From Thermothielavioides terrestris NRRL 8126 (taxonomy: Eukaryota; Ascomycota; Sordariomycetes; Sordariales; Chaetomiaceae), in contig NC_016458.1 in the NCBI RefSeq assembly GCF_000226115.1, positions 5,428,001 to 5,492,000 of the forward strand: 64,000 bases of DNA. Direction: 5' to 3'. Position numbers and translations under genes: made by a program. The notes below the pieces were generated by a model that saw only the letters and a list, made by a program, of their open reading frames with translations, was not told the DNA's origin and did no database searches. Of this stretch, positions 54,182 to 64,000 are shown one piece after another (positions within the stretch are counted from its first letter, which is position 1; each line of letters opens with the position of its first letter).

Positions 54182-55181
54182 TGGAGACAGGCGCCTGCTG
54201 CGAGGCAACGGTTGGATCAGCTTGAGAAGGCAGCTTTGCTAGGCAGACTTGGGATGCAAGAGATGCGGGGCCGATGAAGAGCAAAGGGCCAGAGCCATCA
54301 TGAGCCCAAGCCGTGCGAAGTGTGCGAGGCACCCTCTGCTTATTTAGCGTATACAACAGGAACAATGGAGAGTGAATGGCGGGGCGGGCGGCGAGGATAA
54401 AGCAGTGCTGTGGCGCCCAGTCAAAGATACAGATTAAGAAGCGCAATACACGTTGCTCAGGAGAGGGGTTACAGGGTTTGATTGTAGTCCTGGCGCTTGC
54501 AAAACGCCGAAAGCAGATGGCAGACAAACAAATAACTCCGTATCATCAAAGAGGCACTCGCCAGCCGGTTCCAACCCGAGCCCGCAAGCCCTCGCCTTTG
54601 TCCCGCTTAATTGCTCTCTCAACGGCCATTGGTCTTTCAGATGGCGCGCGCCCATCATATGAACAGTGGACAGTGATGTTCCCTGGATCTGGCTGCGAAT
54701 GCGGCTGGTATCGCTTCTACTTTGCTGGGTGTGGGTGGGCATCTCCACTGGAACTTCCGGTATTGTTGTGGTCGCTCAACCTCTACAATTACGGAAGAGC
54801 TAAAATATCTTCTGTGAGAGACCCGCGCCCTGCACCAACATCTTCATCGTCCGAATCGAGGGCTTGTACAACGGCTGCAAAGCTTGATGGCGGCTTGCCT
54901 TCTTGAGGAATGAACAAGGTTAGTGCACGCTGAAGTCGCACCCCAAGCTTGCGCTGAATCGTTGACAGAAGGACCTCCATTTCTTCGAGATTGCACAATT
55001 CTGGTGTGCCCGACAGCTATGTGTGATGGTTTGGTTCGTTTGATTAAGGAGTTTGGCGGCATGGCGTGTTTGGCTTGGACCTCGCCAGGTTTGCGATCTT
55101 TGATTGATGGGCGCTTGCGATTGGAGCGAGAGTTTGTTTAAGTTTATTTTTTTTTTTTTTTTTTTTTTTTTTTATTTTTTT

Positions 55182-55229
<48 letters not shown>

Positions 55230-56009
55230 CTTCCTTGAATTTGTCGTTGGGACACCACGGTTTGAGCGAAGTTTTCAGCCAGGACTCGGGAGCAGAGTCA
55301 CTGGTCAAGCCAGAAAAAGCAAGCAAGGTTCTTCCCAATGGAATACATGACAATGCAACCCTTTGAAGACGGTGGTTCTTGCGCCCGGTTGTGTGAATCT
55401 CACTGTCGAAAACTCCATGATTACTGTCATGCCAGGCAAAAGCCTCCTCACCTGCCACATGTCTACTGTGTACTTCACACAGTCGGCGGCTTTGCAATGC
55501 TTTTGTTTGAACTACCTGAGGTACCCTGAAGGTACCAGGTACCTTGCCTTATGAGTGAGTTGTGAAAGTTGCTTGCATAAGTGGCGCCCGACTTACGTAA
55601 TAATCCCGGTGTCGGCAGCAGCCCAAGCAATCGTGCAGTCGACTCACTCGGCCAACACACTGCAGCGAGGCCGATGTGCAATACAGAGACTGTTGTGAGC
55701 TTTCTCAGCACGCAGCACAGCATGCATTTGTGCGCCATTTTTGAAGGAAAGCCCAGAATGACCGCGCAAGTTGGTGTTCAATGACCGCGACAGAATAGTC
55801 GCCTTCAGCAATTCTCGCCCAAGGGCCTCATTCATTAACAACTCCTCCCTCCTTCCCGTCTGCTGCCTCGCTTTTCTCTCTTCGCCGGCCCGGCCGCTGT
55901 TTCTCGGCCAAGGGCCAGGCCCCGTAAACACGGCGCAACGCCAGAATTCTGCGCGCACGCGGAAGGCACTCCATCGCGGCGAGGCCGCTGATACCTGGGT
56001 TTGGAGGGG
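54182..56009. other. Divergent intergenic region with long T tract
   Basis: 1.83 kb between the kinase-like gene and the membrane protein gene. It contains an almost pure T tract at 55147-55229 and a cluster of GGTACC sites near 55520-55545. No coding frame is supported. Promoters of both genes must lie at its ends. Confidence 0.55.
55147..55229 (-). repeat. 83-nt poly(A)-like tract (T on the + strand)
   Basis: 83 bases of T on the + strand, interrupted only by A at 55174 and 55183. Read on the minus strand it is an A tail directly preceded by non-repetitive sequence (55230 onward). The length far exceeds ordinary promoter A/T tracts and resembles the tail of a retroposed sequence; that origin is inferred. 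Confidence 0.7.
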
Positions 56010-57028
56010 ATGAAAGACAACGGAGCCGGCGGGTTGCAGGCCCCTGGAGTGCCGCCCCCGCTCCAGTTAGACGCCGTTCAGCCGGCACGGTTGGCGCCGG
56101 CCGCCTCGGCCGCCTCGGAGCCGAAAGCAGGGAGCAGCCAGACATCGGAATGGAACACCAAGAACCTGGCACTACGGCTCGGCGCCGACCTTGTCAGCGC
56201 CGCCTCGGCTGCCGTGCTTGTTGCCCCCATAATATCCATCATTGACCGGTACGCCTCTTTTCTGTGCCTCCCCTCTTCCCCTTTCCCCCAGCTTCCCGGC
56301 CTCTCCCATCCTAACCCGCGTTCCGCCGCAGCTCGATCATGGAAAACGCCTCCGGCCGCCGACCGCTCATCGACTCTGTCGGAGCCTCCCTGCGCACCCT
56401 GTTCCTCCACCCGCAGCGCCTCATCTTCTCCAAGCCCTTCGCCCTCATCTTCGCCCTCTACGGCGGCACCTACCTGACCGCCAACACGCTCGACACGGCC
56501 ACCTCGACGGCGCGCCGCCTCCCCGCGACCCACGTCAGCTCGGGCACGGCCAAGTTCGCGGCCTCCTCCGCCGCCAACATCGGCCTGTGCATCTACAAGG
56601 ACCAGGTGTTCGTGCGCCTGTTCGGCCCGCCCGGCGTCGCGCCCCGGCCCGTCGCCCTGCCGAGCTACCTGCTCTTCGCCGCGCGCGACTGCCTGACCAT
56701 CTTCGCCTCCTTCAACGTGCCGCCGCTGCTGGGGCCCGCCCTGTCGCGCCGCCTCGGCGACGAGGTCCAGCGCCGCGTGTCCGGCCAGACCCTGGCCCAG
56801 TTCGCCGCCCCCGCCGCCGTCCAACTGGTCAGCACGCCCGTGCACCTGCTCGGCCTCGACATCTACAACCGGCCCGCCGTGGCAGGCTGGCGGGAGCGCT
56901 GGGCTGCCGTGGCCAAGAACTGGGCCGTCAGCACCGCCGCGAGGGTGTGTCGCATCGTGCCCGCGTTCGGCGCTGGCGGGGTCGTTAATGTCAAGGTCAG
57001 GAGGGCGCTGATGGAGAGGTTGACCTGA
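56010..57028 (+). CDS. Multi-pass membrane protein of unknown function, probably mitochondrial
   Basis: Exons 56010-56248 and 56332-57028 encode 311 aa. The first 45 residues are Pro/Ala-rich. The rest alternates hydrophobic helices and short polar loops: NLALRLGADLVSAASAAVLV, APIISIIDRSIMENASGRRP, RLIFSKPFALIFALYGGTYL, TANTLDTATSTARRL, FAASSAANIGLCIYKDQVFV, SYLLFAARDCLTIFASFNVP and AQFAAPAAVQLVSTPVHLLG. About six spans fit. The loop pattern and DR-MENASGRRP remind me of mitochondrial carrier-like fungal orphan proteins, but the carrier signature PxDxxxR is not present, so I leave the function open. The intron (GTACGC, CTAACC, GCAG) joins cleanly. It is convergent with vps36. Confidence 0.75.
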
Positions 57029-57366
57029 GGCGTATGTCTGAGCTGTGTTTGCGCTGTGTGATGTCTCTTGGCTTCTCCGTATTCTGTTTCTGGAGTGTGT
57101 GTGTTTATCTGGCATGCTGGCCGGCGGGCGTTGAGGGTGCCGAGTTTCGGCTGTGATACAGGTGTTGATACCACGGGTCCCATTAGATGGCGGTCATCCT
57201 ATAGACCTTATAGAGGGATGGGATGGGGGTAATGTGAGGGAAGAGAACGGTTTCGGTGGTCGGGTTTTCGTTCCAGATGTATGATTTGCTGGCGCCATAG
57301 ACACCATCGCTCCTCAACCCTGACAAGATCGTTGTATGCCCCGAAGCAGCCTCTGCTGTCCCGAGG
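57029..57366. other. Convergent intergenic region
   Basis: 338 bp between two gene 3' ends; T/G-rich after the stop at 57028. Nothing else seen. Confidence 0.6.
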
Positions 57367-59476
57367 TCAAACGAGACCGTGCTCTTTCAACAGCTTAATC
57401 ATCCTCTCCTGCTCAATCGTCGCCGGATCCTTGTAACCCTTCCCCTCGCCGGTGTCGATGAAGTTCTCCCAGAACTTCAACCCCTCTATACCCTCTTCGC
57501 GACACAGTACGCCCTTCTCCTCCGCCATCTCGAGCTCCTCCTCCGCGACACCAATGCTCCAGCCAAACCTCTCGGCGACGTCCCTCGCCGTGACCCCGCG
57601 CCCAAACCTGCGCCAGTCCCACGCCACGTCCCGGTCGGGCGGGAACTCGTGCAGGTCCCTCATCCAGGCAAGCAGCGCCTTGATGGTCGTCTCGTCGGTG
57701 CGGTCCCTGCCCTGCACCACCTTTACGCCCGACTTGAACGTGCGCAGCCGGACGGGAAGGCCCAGCTTCTCCCACAGGAGCGCAGCCTTCTCGAAGTCGG
57801 CCGGGCTCACGAGCTCGACGCCGCCGCGCGCGCGGTTGAACACGGCCCAGAGGTCCACCAGCGACATGATGCCGCCGGCCTTCTTCAGCACGCCGCGCCG
57901 GTCGTCCGTCAGGAACTCGGCCAGCGTGCGCGCCAGCTCCGACAGGTACAGCGAGTCGCTGCCGCCGGACCCGCTGCTGCTGCCGACGATGTCCTTGGTC
58001 GTGATCAGCCCCAGCTGCGAGACCGAGTCGGCGAGCAGCGCGTTCTCGCTCGCGCTCGAGCCGCCCGACGCGCCCTTGACCTGCCGCGCGAACGTCTCGG
58101 CGAGCGCGACGATCTCCTTGGCCGAGGCCATCAGCGCCTCGAGGTCCTCGAAGGCCGAGCCGATGACGAGCTCGTTGTTCTTGCGCACGGCTTGGCTGTG
58201 GCGCTCGAGACCGGCGATGCCGCCAATCTTCGGCCGGTCTCGGGAGACGGAATTGCTTGCTGTGCCGGCGTTGGGGTGGTCGGCGAGAGCATCGCCCGGT
58301 CGTGTCGCCTTCGGAATGGGGGGTGCACCTTGGAGAAGCCATTTCCGCTGCGTCATGGCGCCTTTCAGTCGTTCGTAGAAGATCTTCTCGCCGCCCCCGC
58401 GGAACGAAATCTTAACGCTGTCGGGGTTCTCCATGCCCGGGGGAGCTGCGCCAAAGGTGTTCAGAACTGGACCCGGAGACTCTGTGTGTGGCCGGACCGG
58501 TTGCGTGAGTTCGACGGGCAGATCGTGCGAGATCAGGGGTGCCCCGCACATCTCGCAGGACAAGAGCGAGGGATGGTTGAGGAAAGTACATCGCGGACAT
58601 TGGAAGGATGCGTCTTGATCGGGTTCCTGAGACGAAGCGGCTCGATCCGCACCCAGCCCAGAAGAGCTACCCTGGCTCTCGGCGGAGAGCTCGGTCAGCG
58701 GTTGGGGCCGGATCGGCCGTGGAGTCTGCAGCCCCGGGCTGCCAGGCTGCTGCCGGCTCGTGGCATTGGATATGGTCGCCTTCAAAACATGCGTGAGGGT
58801 GGGCTTGATCCCGCAGGCGAGACACGGAGGCAGGGGCGTGTGCGCATTGGCGGTGGTGGGATCGAAGTTGGAAGGCACAGGATTGGAAAAGCTACAGATA
58901 GTGCAAACCCATGTGGCTGTCGACGCCGGGGGCGGCTCTATGGGTGCCACCCGAAGGCCGCCTTCGATCTGCCGCACGGGGGAGGAAGTGCTGCTTCGCG
59001 AAGGGCCATCATCCCCCAGGCCGGAGGAACGAGGCTGGAACGAGGCGCGCTTCGTGGCCTTGGGAAAGAGGGTGATCTTGGCAGAGGATTTGAGAAAACC
59101 GCCCTGGTCAACAGCGCATCAGCAGGCATTTCGAGAAGCAGACATCCCCTCTCTCGACTCACGAAACGTACATAGAACTCGAAGCGCTCCACATCTTTGA
59201 GATCGAGAGCCAGCGAATGCTTCCTCGGCTCCGCCTTGTCCACGTAGCAGATCCGGTGCGAGGTCAGGTATATCTGGCCATTCTGGTGGCTGGGCAGCTT
59301 GTACTTGCTGTGCACGCGACTTGTCAGTCCTCAGGTGGCGCACAATGACAGAGCCCGGATGCGATCTTCACTCACCCCTGATACAACCCCACATTGTCTT
59401 GGACAAAGAGGAGGTCCTCATCAGGTAGGTACGAGGGCCGCAGCGCGGTCGTCAGGTCGATGTGCTTTAGGAACAT
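57367..59476 (-). CDS. vps36: ESCRT-II subunit Vps36 with GLUE domain and two NZF fingers
   Basis: Vps36 binds ubiquitinated cargo and phosphoinositide on endosomes and links ESCRT-I to ESCRT-III. Exons 59476-59376, 59307-59172 and 59103-57367 give 657 aa. Seen: the GLUE (split PH) domain opening with LLFVQDNVGLYQGKYKLPSH, QNGQIYLTSHRICYVD, LDLKDVERFEFYGGFLKSSA, its closing part SVKISFRGGGEKIFYERLKG, and between them two NZF-type zinc fingers: C146/C149/C173/C176 and C248/C251/C262/C265. The EAP30 winged-helix half follows (GVELVSPADFEKAALLWEKL, GLPVRLRTFKSGVKVVQ, AERFGWSIGVAEEELEMAEE). Insertion of fingers inside GLUE matches yeast Vps36. Both introns are 68 nt, and splicing restores the GLUE strands. 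It shares a 510-bp divergent promoter with the Thp3-like gene. Confidence 0.9.
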
Positions 59477-59986
59477 CCGTCATAGTTGGGCGCAGGCTGT
59501 GCCTCGGTCGTGAATGCTGCCACTCAATCTTGTGTGGACGCAGACCGGTCACGCTTCCATCATCCTGTGCGTTGACGTAAGGCAATCACTCCAGAGTGTA
59601 TGGCGCCCGATAAGGGAGTGTTACGGATAACTAACTACTGTGCAGAATACATGCATAGCGTACTCCGCAGTGTATGCAACAATCGACGAGTATATTCCGC
59701 AGCTGAATCTTGCCGAAAATTCTTCCTTGCACGGTTTACTGAATAACTAACATGTGAGCTTAGCGCCACGCACAGACTCAAACTCAGGCCACCTTCCGCC
59801 CCCTCCACAAACTCGCTTCTTTGTCAACTCGCCTTTACTCAAACTTCACCGCTTTGATCAGCCACATCCCAAGTTCCATCACCGCGGTGTTGCCAGTACT
59901 CACCTTGGCACTGCTGCTGAATCGCGAATATTTTTGGAACTCATCCGCATCCACTCCTCAAGACCCTTCCATTTTCTGCCAGACGG
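59477..59986. promoter_or_regulatory. Divergent promoter region vps36/thp3-like
   Basis: 510 bp between outward-facing starts, relatively AT-rich in the middle (59620-59760). No defined motif assigned. Confidence 0.5.
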
Positions 59987-61750
59987 ATGAGCACAAGCGA
60001 TATGATACCGACGTGGCCAGCCGCTCCACCGCCCCCGGGCACCCAGCCCTCTGGGGGCTACACAACTTCCTACTCCGGTGAGTCGGCTCCGCGTCACACA
60101 TTGGGTTGTGTTTCTCTCGGGCCCTGTTCTTGCGACAGCTTCAACCGTAGCATCCCACCGCTGATCGCTCGCTTAAATCCAGCTGCGCCTGCCTACACCG
60201 CAGTCGAAGTCCGACAGTCTTTCGGCCAGTCCTACTCTGTTCCGCAACCTTCCTACCCCGCCGCCCCTGCTTACGGCCAGACACATTCCCCTTCGCCCAG
60301 CACAGCTAATGTTGCACCCAACGTGAATTCCCCGCCGCCTGCAGCCCCAGATCAGGCCAAGAAGAAGATCGACTGGCCCGACTCGGTCCGCCGTTACGTC
60401 CAGCGATCCTTCACTCCCGCGAATCTTGATCCAACCGTCTCGAGGGCTGAAATGGAGGCCAAGCTCAAGGAGACGATAACCCAGGCCAATGAGCAGGGCG
60501 TCATGTATACAATCGACTGGGACTCGATGCCTCTTCCCCAACACATGATCCGAGAGGAGCGTACCCGAGCCTTGCTTCTTCACCCGAAACCACAGGCACC
60601 GACCCCAATTCAAGGCGCCGAAACGAGCACTGGATCCAAGAAGAGAAAGTCCTGGGACCAAACGGACGCGGCAGCTCCGGCCACAACTGCCCCCGCTCCC
60701 CCATGGCGGAGTGGGCCTGCCCGCCTTGAGGATCGTGTCTCCTTTGCGTCCGACAAACGCCAGCCCAGCGATGATCCCCTCAAGCATACAAGTAAGTTCA
60801 ACAGGGCCGACAAGCGGCAGAAACGGGCCGAAGGGGAGTACACAACCTCCCGCGAGGATACGCCGCCTCCCGCCGACGGTCCGGTCATTGGCACCTGCCA
60901 GGACCTAGAGAAGCCCTATCTCCGATTGACTGCGGCTCCGAAGCCTTCCCAAGTCCGTCCTCCCCATATTCTGCGGCAGACGCTGGAGCTGCTCAAGAAG
61001 AGGTGGAAGAGGGATCAAAACTATGCCTACATCTGCAACCAGTTCAAGTCCATGCGACAGGATCTCACAGTACAGCGTGTCCGGGATGACTTCACGGTGG
61101 AAGTATACGAAATCCATGCCCGCATTGCCTTGGAGAAGGGGGATCTCGGTGAGTATAATCAGTGCCAGACCCAGCTCAAGGCGCTGTACAAGCTGGGTCT
61201 GAAGGGCAAGCCGAACGAGTTCAAGGCGTACCGGATTCTGTATTACATTCACACAGCGAACCGCACGGAGCTGAATAACGCTCTGGCAGATCTAACCCCA
61301 GCAGAGAAGCAAGATAAGGCCATCAAGCATGCCCTGGATGTGCGGTCCGCCCTGGCCTTGGGCAATTACCATCGGTTCTTCCAGCTCTACAACGACACGC
61401 CAAACATGGGCGCATATCTCATGGACATGTTTGTCGGTAGAGAGCGCCTCGCTGCTCTGTGCAACATCTGCAAGGCGTAAGTTCTGCTTACCTCGTCAAT
61501 TCTCGTCGCTCCCGGAGTTCGCTAATTCGGCTTCAGGTACAAACCGGACGTTCCGCTGCGCTTTGTCTCGGAGGAGCTTTACTTCGAGTCTGACATGGAG
61601 GCCGCGCAGTTCATTCTTGACCACGGCGGCCAGGACCTCCTCGAGGACCGCAACAACAACATCGTCTTCCTGACCGCGAAAGCTGGCCCGCTGTTTGAGA
61701 GCGCTCGCGTTGCAGCCTTTTCTCGCATCGACATCAAAGGGCAAATTTGA
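59987..61750 (+). CDS. thp3: SAC3/GANP-family protein, Thp3/LENG8-like
   Basis: Yeast Thp3 pairs with Csn12 and acts in transcription elongation and mRNA maturation; human LENG8 is a related nuclear RNA-processing factor. Exons 59987-60077, 60183-61476 and 61537-61750 give 532 aa. The N-terminal 90 residues are Pro/Tyr/Gln/Ser-rich. Then DWPDSVRRYVQRSFTPANLD, a linker with a KKRKSWDQ basic patch, and from about 270 the SAC3/GANP domain (VRPPHILRQTLELLKKRWKR, YAYICNQFKSMRQDLTVQRV, FTVEVYEIHARIALEKGDLG, EYNQCQTQLKALYKLG, FKAYRILYYIHTANRTELNN), ending in a PCI/winged-helix part (PLRFVSEELYFESDMEAAQF). The FKSMRQDLTVQ motif is typical of Thp3/LENG8 and not of Sac3 itself. Intron 1 (105 nt) is stop-free and in frame. 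Confidence 0.85.
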
Positions 61751-64000
61751 TCTCTGTGCCGCCCGTTCCCCTTCCTCGCTGGTGGTCCGTTGCGTGGTCA
61801 AGAGCGGGCACCGAGTTTTCCGTTCTTTTCTTTCCACCGGATCTTTTTTCCGCTTCAGCCACTGCGACTGCTGGCCGTGCAAACATCACTTGTTGGGGCC
61901 CGTCGCGTCGGTAGGGCGCGACCGTTCGGGCTGAAGTACCACAAATCTCTGAGGTTCTCGCCGATCACGCCCTTCTCGGCTACGATAAGTAGTTTGTTCT
62001 GTTCGGGCTGCTGCCGGCCGTCGAACACTCCTCCAAGACGGAGCTGGTTCGGGATATCTGTCGCCTCCGAGATGCCGTACCGGGTCGCGAGTTGATCGTC
62101 CTCTCGATTGCCGAGACTAATCTGCGAATGGCCCTCATGAGTGCGATCGATCGTTCTCGGCTGTCGACGGTTTCTGCGATCCTCTTCTCTTGCCTGGTGA
62201 AGCGCAATTCCGGTCTTGTCCGAGGTTCCATTGGGAACGGCATTCCCCGGCAGCGCTCGATTGGGATCCAAAGCCCAACACCCCGGCGCCACCCTCGCAG
62301 ATCTGGTGGTTCAATTTGGTGCAACGTTTTTCTGCTTTCTGACTTTAGAGACTCCGTTGCCTCCATGATACCCGTGGTGGGCGAAAGAGCATTTGGATCA
62401 TATGGCATGCGCCTGGTTCCTGGGATACTCCTTAGCGGCTTGCTGGTCTGGAGTTCGGCGCCTGCCTGCTGTCATGGTTGTACTTAGCCTGGGTAGTTTC
62501 TGTAGCATGGGCGTTAGGTCTGGTTTGGCTCTCCTCATCGGGCCCGTCAATAACATCGTAGTATTCGCAGCGGCATAAACACCGCGCACCGGGTCGAGCC
62601 AGGATGGTGAAATGTCCCTAAAAAGAAAAAAAGTAAAATAAGAAATATAAAGAAAGAGAGAAGGGGAAGTCTGGCGATTCACTACTCTAGTAACGTCCAT
62701 ACTTGCTATCCCTCGCTAGGCCTGGAATTTACTCTCTGGTAGTGCTTACCGCCCTTGTCCGCCTCGACTCAGATGCTCGCGATCCCACCAATTCTGGGAA
62801 GGGTTCCTTGGCCATCTGATGCCGTGTTGCCGGTGCGGGACTCCCCGGGGAACTCAAGCTACATACACTAGCCACTGACTCCAAGGACACGTGGAAACGT
62901 GGAAGTGAAGTCATCCCGACATAATCACCTACACTACGAACTGTCTGACGCCAGGGGCTACTGTGGAAAGACGGATGGCGCTCGGACAGGGGATCGGTTT
63001 ACTGACGATGTCGTTACCGTGAGCCTTGAGGTATGTACTGTACGAGCGCTTACAGTACGCCAGCCATAAGTTTGGCGCTAGATCCGTGTTCCTTCCTTTT
63101 GCCGATTCTACAGTATCCGTACAGGGACCTATCCTGTCGAAATTCGTAGAGCATGGCTCCAGTGCTGGGTTGATCCGTTGTGATAGTGGCGCCGGCAGTT
63201 GCTGAGCCGCGCTGCATCTGGGTTTGTTTCAGACTGGGTCCCCTGACTCGGGTTTCACTTTTTTTGGGGGGTGGGTGGGCATGCTGATCCGGGACAGGCG
63301 GGATCCGAGGCGGGGAGGGCTTCCGGCTCCGTGGGAAGGCTGCATGAATCAGGGATTTGGAATTCGAAAGCCGAGTCTGGTTGTTCCTGAAGGTGGCTGG
63401 TGGTCACAGGTCCTGGGTGTTTCCGCCGCTGATTGGAGGAGTGGGCGTCAAAAGGGGATAACCTCGAGGAAGCTGCGAGAAGGAAGGATCTGGAAGCGTC
63501 GCAGAGAGCGGCACAAACGACGTCATGGCGGGGTCGCTGCCAGGAAGCGCAGCTGTGAGTTCTCGAAGTAGTGTACGCTGGACATGAGAAATTCGAGCAA
63601 AAAGTGAACAACTTCCATGATCTACACAACAGTAACTACTGGGTGTGAACGATACTTTGGCTCTTGGCTCCGTGGTCTCAAGAGCCCACAGCCCAGTCCC
63701 TCCGTACCCCGCTCAAGCAAACAAAAAGTGCCCAGGATGATCCATGTGCATGCCACAATGGCGGGGCGAGATTGCGGGGCTATCAGCCCACTGTCACTCA
63801 TGTACTCCGTCGGATTGAGATTCCAAAGCCGTGTCACCACAACATAGTGGAATATGGCGAAGGCCACCGAGATATTAAACGCTGAGACTAACCCGAATAC
63901 GGCCTAGGATGGAGCGATAGGTTGTCCGCCTTCCATGGAGTGTTAGGGGGCTGGCCTCAGCAAATGAGCAGGCAACGACACGCGCGCGACTGGTCAGCGC
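61751..64000. other. Gene-free right flank
   Basis: 2.25 kb without a supported gene. All open frames are under about 150 codons, overlap on both strands and show no domain. The first few hundred bases include the 3' UTR of the Thp3-like gene. An A-rich, AT-biased stretch lies around 62615-62665. No repeat or tRNA was found by eye. Confidence 0.5.

Noticed and set aside
57379..59175. 598-codon + strand frame
   Set aside because: Antisense to Vps36, whose domains are clear; Leu/Arg/Val-rich composition typical of mirrored GC-rich codons.
1..64000. Secondary-metabolite or other functional gene cluster
   Set aside because: No polyketide synthase, NRPS, terpene cyclase or cluster regulator; neighbouring genes belong to unrelated housekeeping pathways.

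Overview
The window is nuclear DNA of a filamentous ascomycete, most likely a Sordariomycete close to the Sordariales. The evidence is the gene style and content. Exons are GC-rich. Introns are mostly 50-130 nt, with GTAAGT-like donors, CTAAC/CTGAC branch sites and CAG/TAG acceptors. Several genes are fungal types: a Bqt4-like APSES protein, an RTA1 exporter, a Bud3-type RhoGEF, a short Dcc1 and a fungal kinase-like protein. I see no bacterial operons, no CRISPR array, no rRNA and no convincing tRNA. No intact transposon was recognised.

Layout. 1.5-5.0 kb holds a convergent pair: phosphatase PPG1 (+) and Rho GDP-dissociation inhibitor (-). 7.2-21.9 kb is a + strand run: Bqt4-like nuclear envelope protein, mitochondrial 3-hydroxyisobutyrate dehydrogenase, RTA1-like exporter, an unknown 160-aa protein and a 1515-aa DH-domain RhoGEF. 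22.3-27.6 kb holds Rev7 (-) and importin Kap114 (+), divergent. 28.4-33.2 kb holds a PI31/Fub1 proteasome regulator (-), an SRR1-like protein (-) and Dcc1 (+). 34.1-41.7 kb holds an RNF216-type RBR ubiquitin ligase and the repair factor Rad4/XPC, both (-). 42.2-45.4 kb holds the AN1 zinc-finger protein Cuz1 (+), an MTFP1-like mitochondrial protein (-) and ATP synthase subunit k (+). 45.4-51.4 kb is gene-poor and contains one small coiled-coil gene. 51.4-54.2 kb holds a secreted Cys-rich protein (+) and a kinase-like protein (-). 56.0-61.8 kb holds an orphan membrane protein (+), ESCRT-II Vps36 (-) and a SAC3/GANP-family Thp3/LENG8 protein (+). 61.8-64 kb has no gene I can support.

These are mostly single-copy housekeeping genes, not a cluster with a shared pathway. 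Four close divergent pairs probably share promoters: rev7/kap114, rad4/cuz1, mtfp1/atp19 and vps36/thp3. Three genes act in DNA replication or repair (rev7, dcc1, rad4), two in Rho signalling (rdi1, bud3), and three in ubiquitin, proteasome or ESCRT functions.

I did not find a clear new multi-gene system. The observations most worth checking are: the RBR ligase intron that interrupts RING2, with a weak donor and a strong G-quadruplex motif; an in-frame coding-like segment inside the long rdi1 intron; an 83-nt poly(A)-like tail that may mark a retroposed element; the kinase-like protein with DFN in place of DFG; and a small secreted Cys-rich protein. All splice sites were placed by eye. For most genes the exon sums are divisible by three and the joins restore family motifs, but nothing was tested against transcripts.
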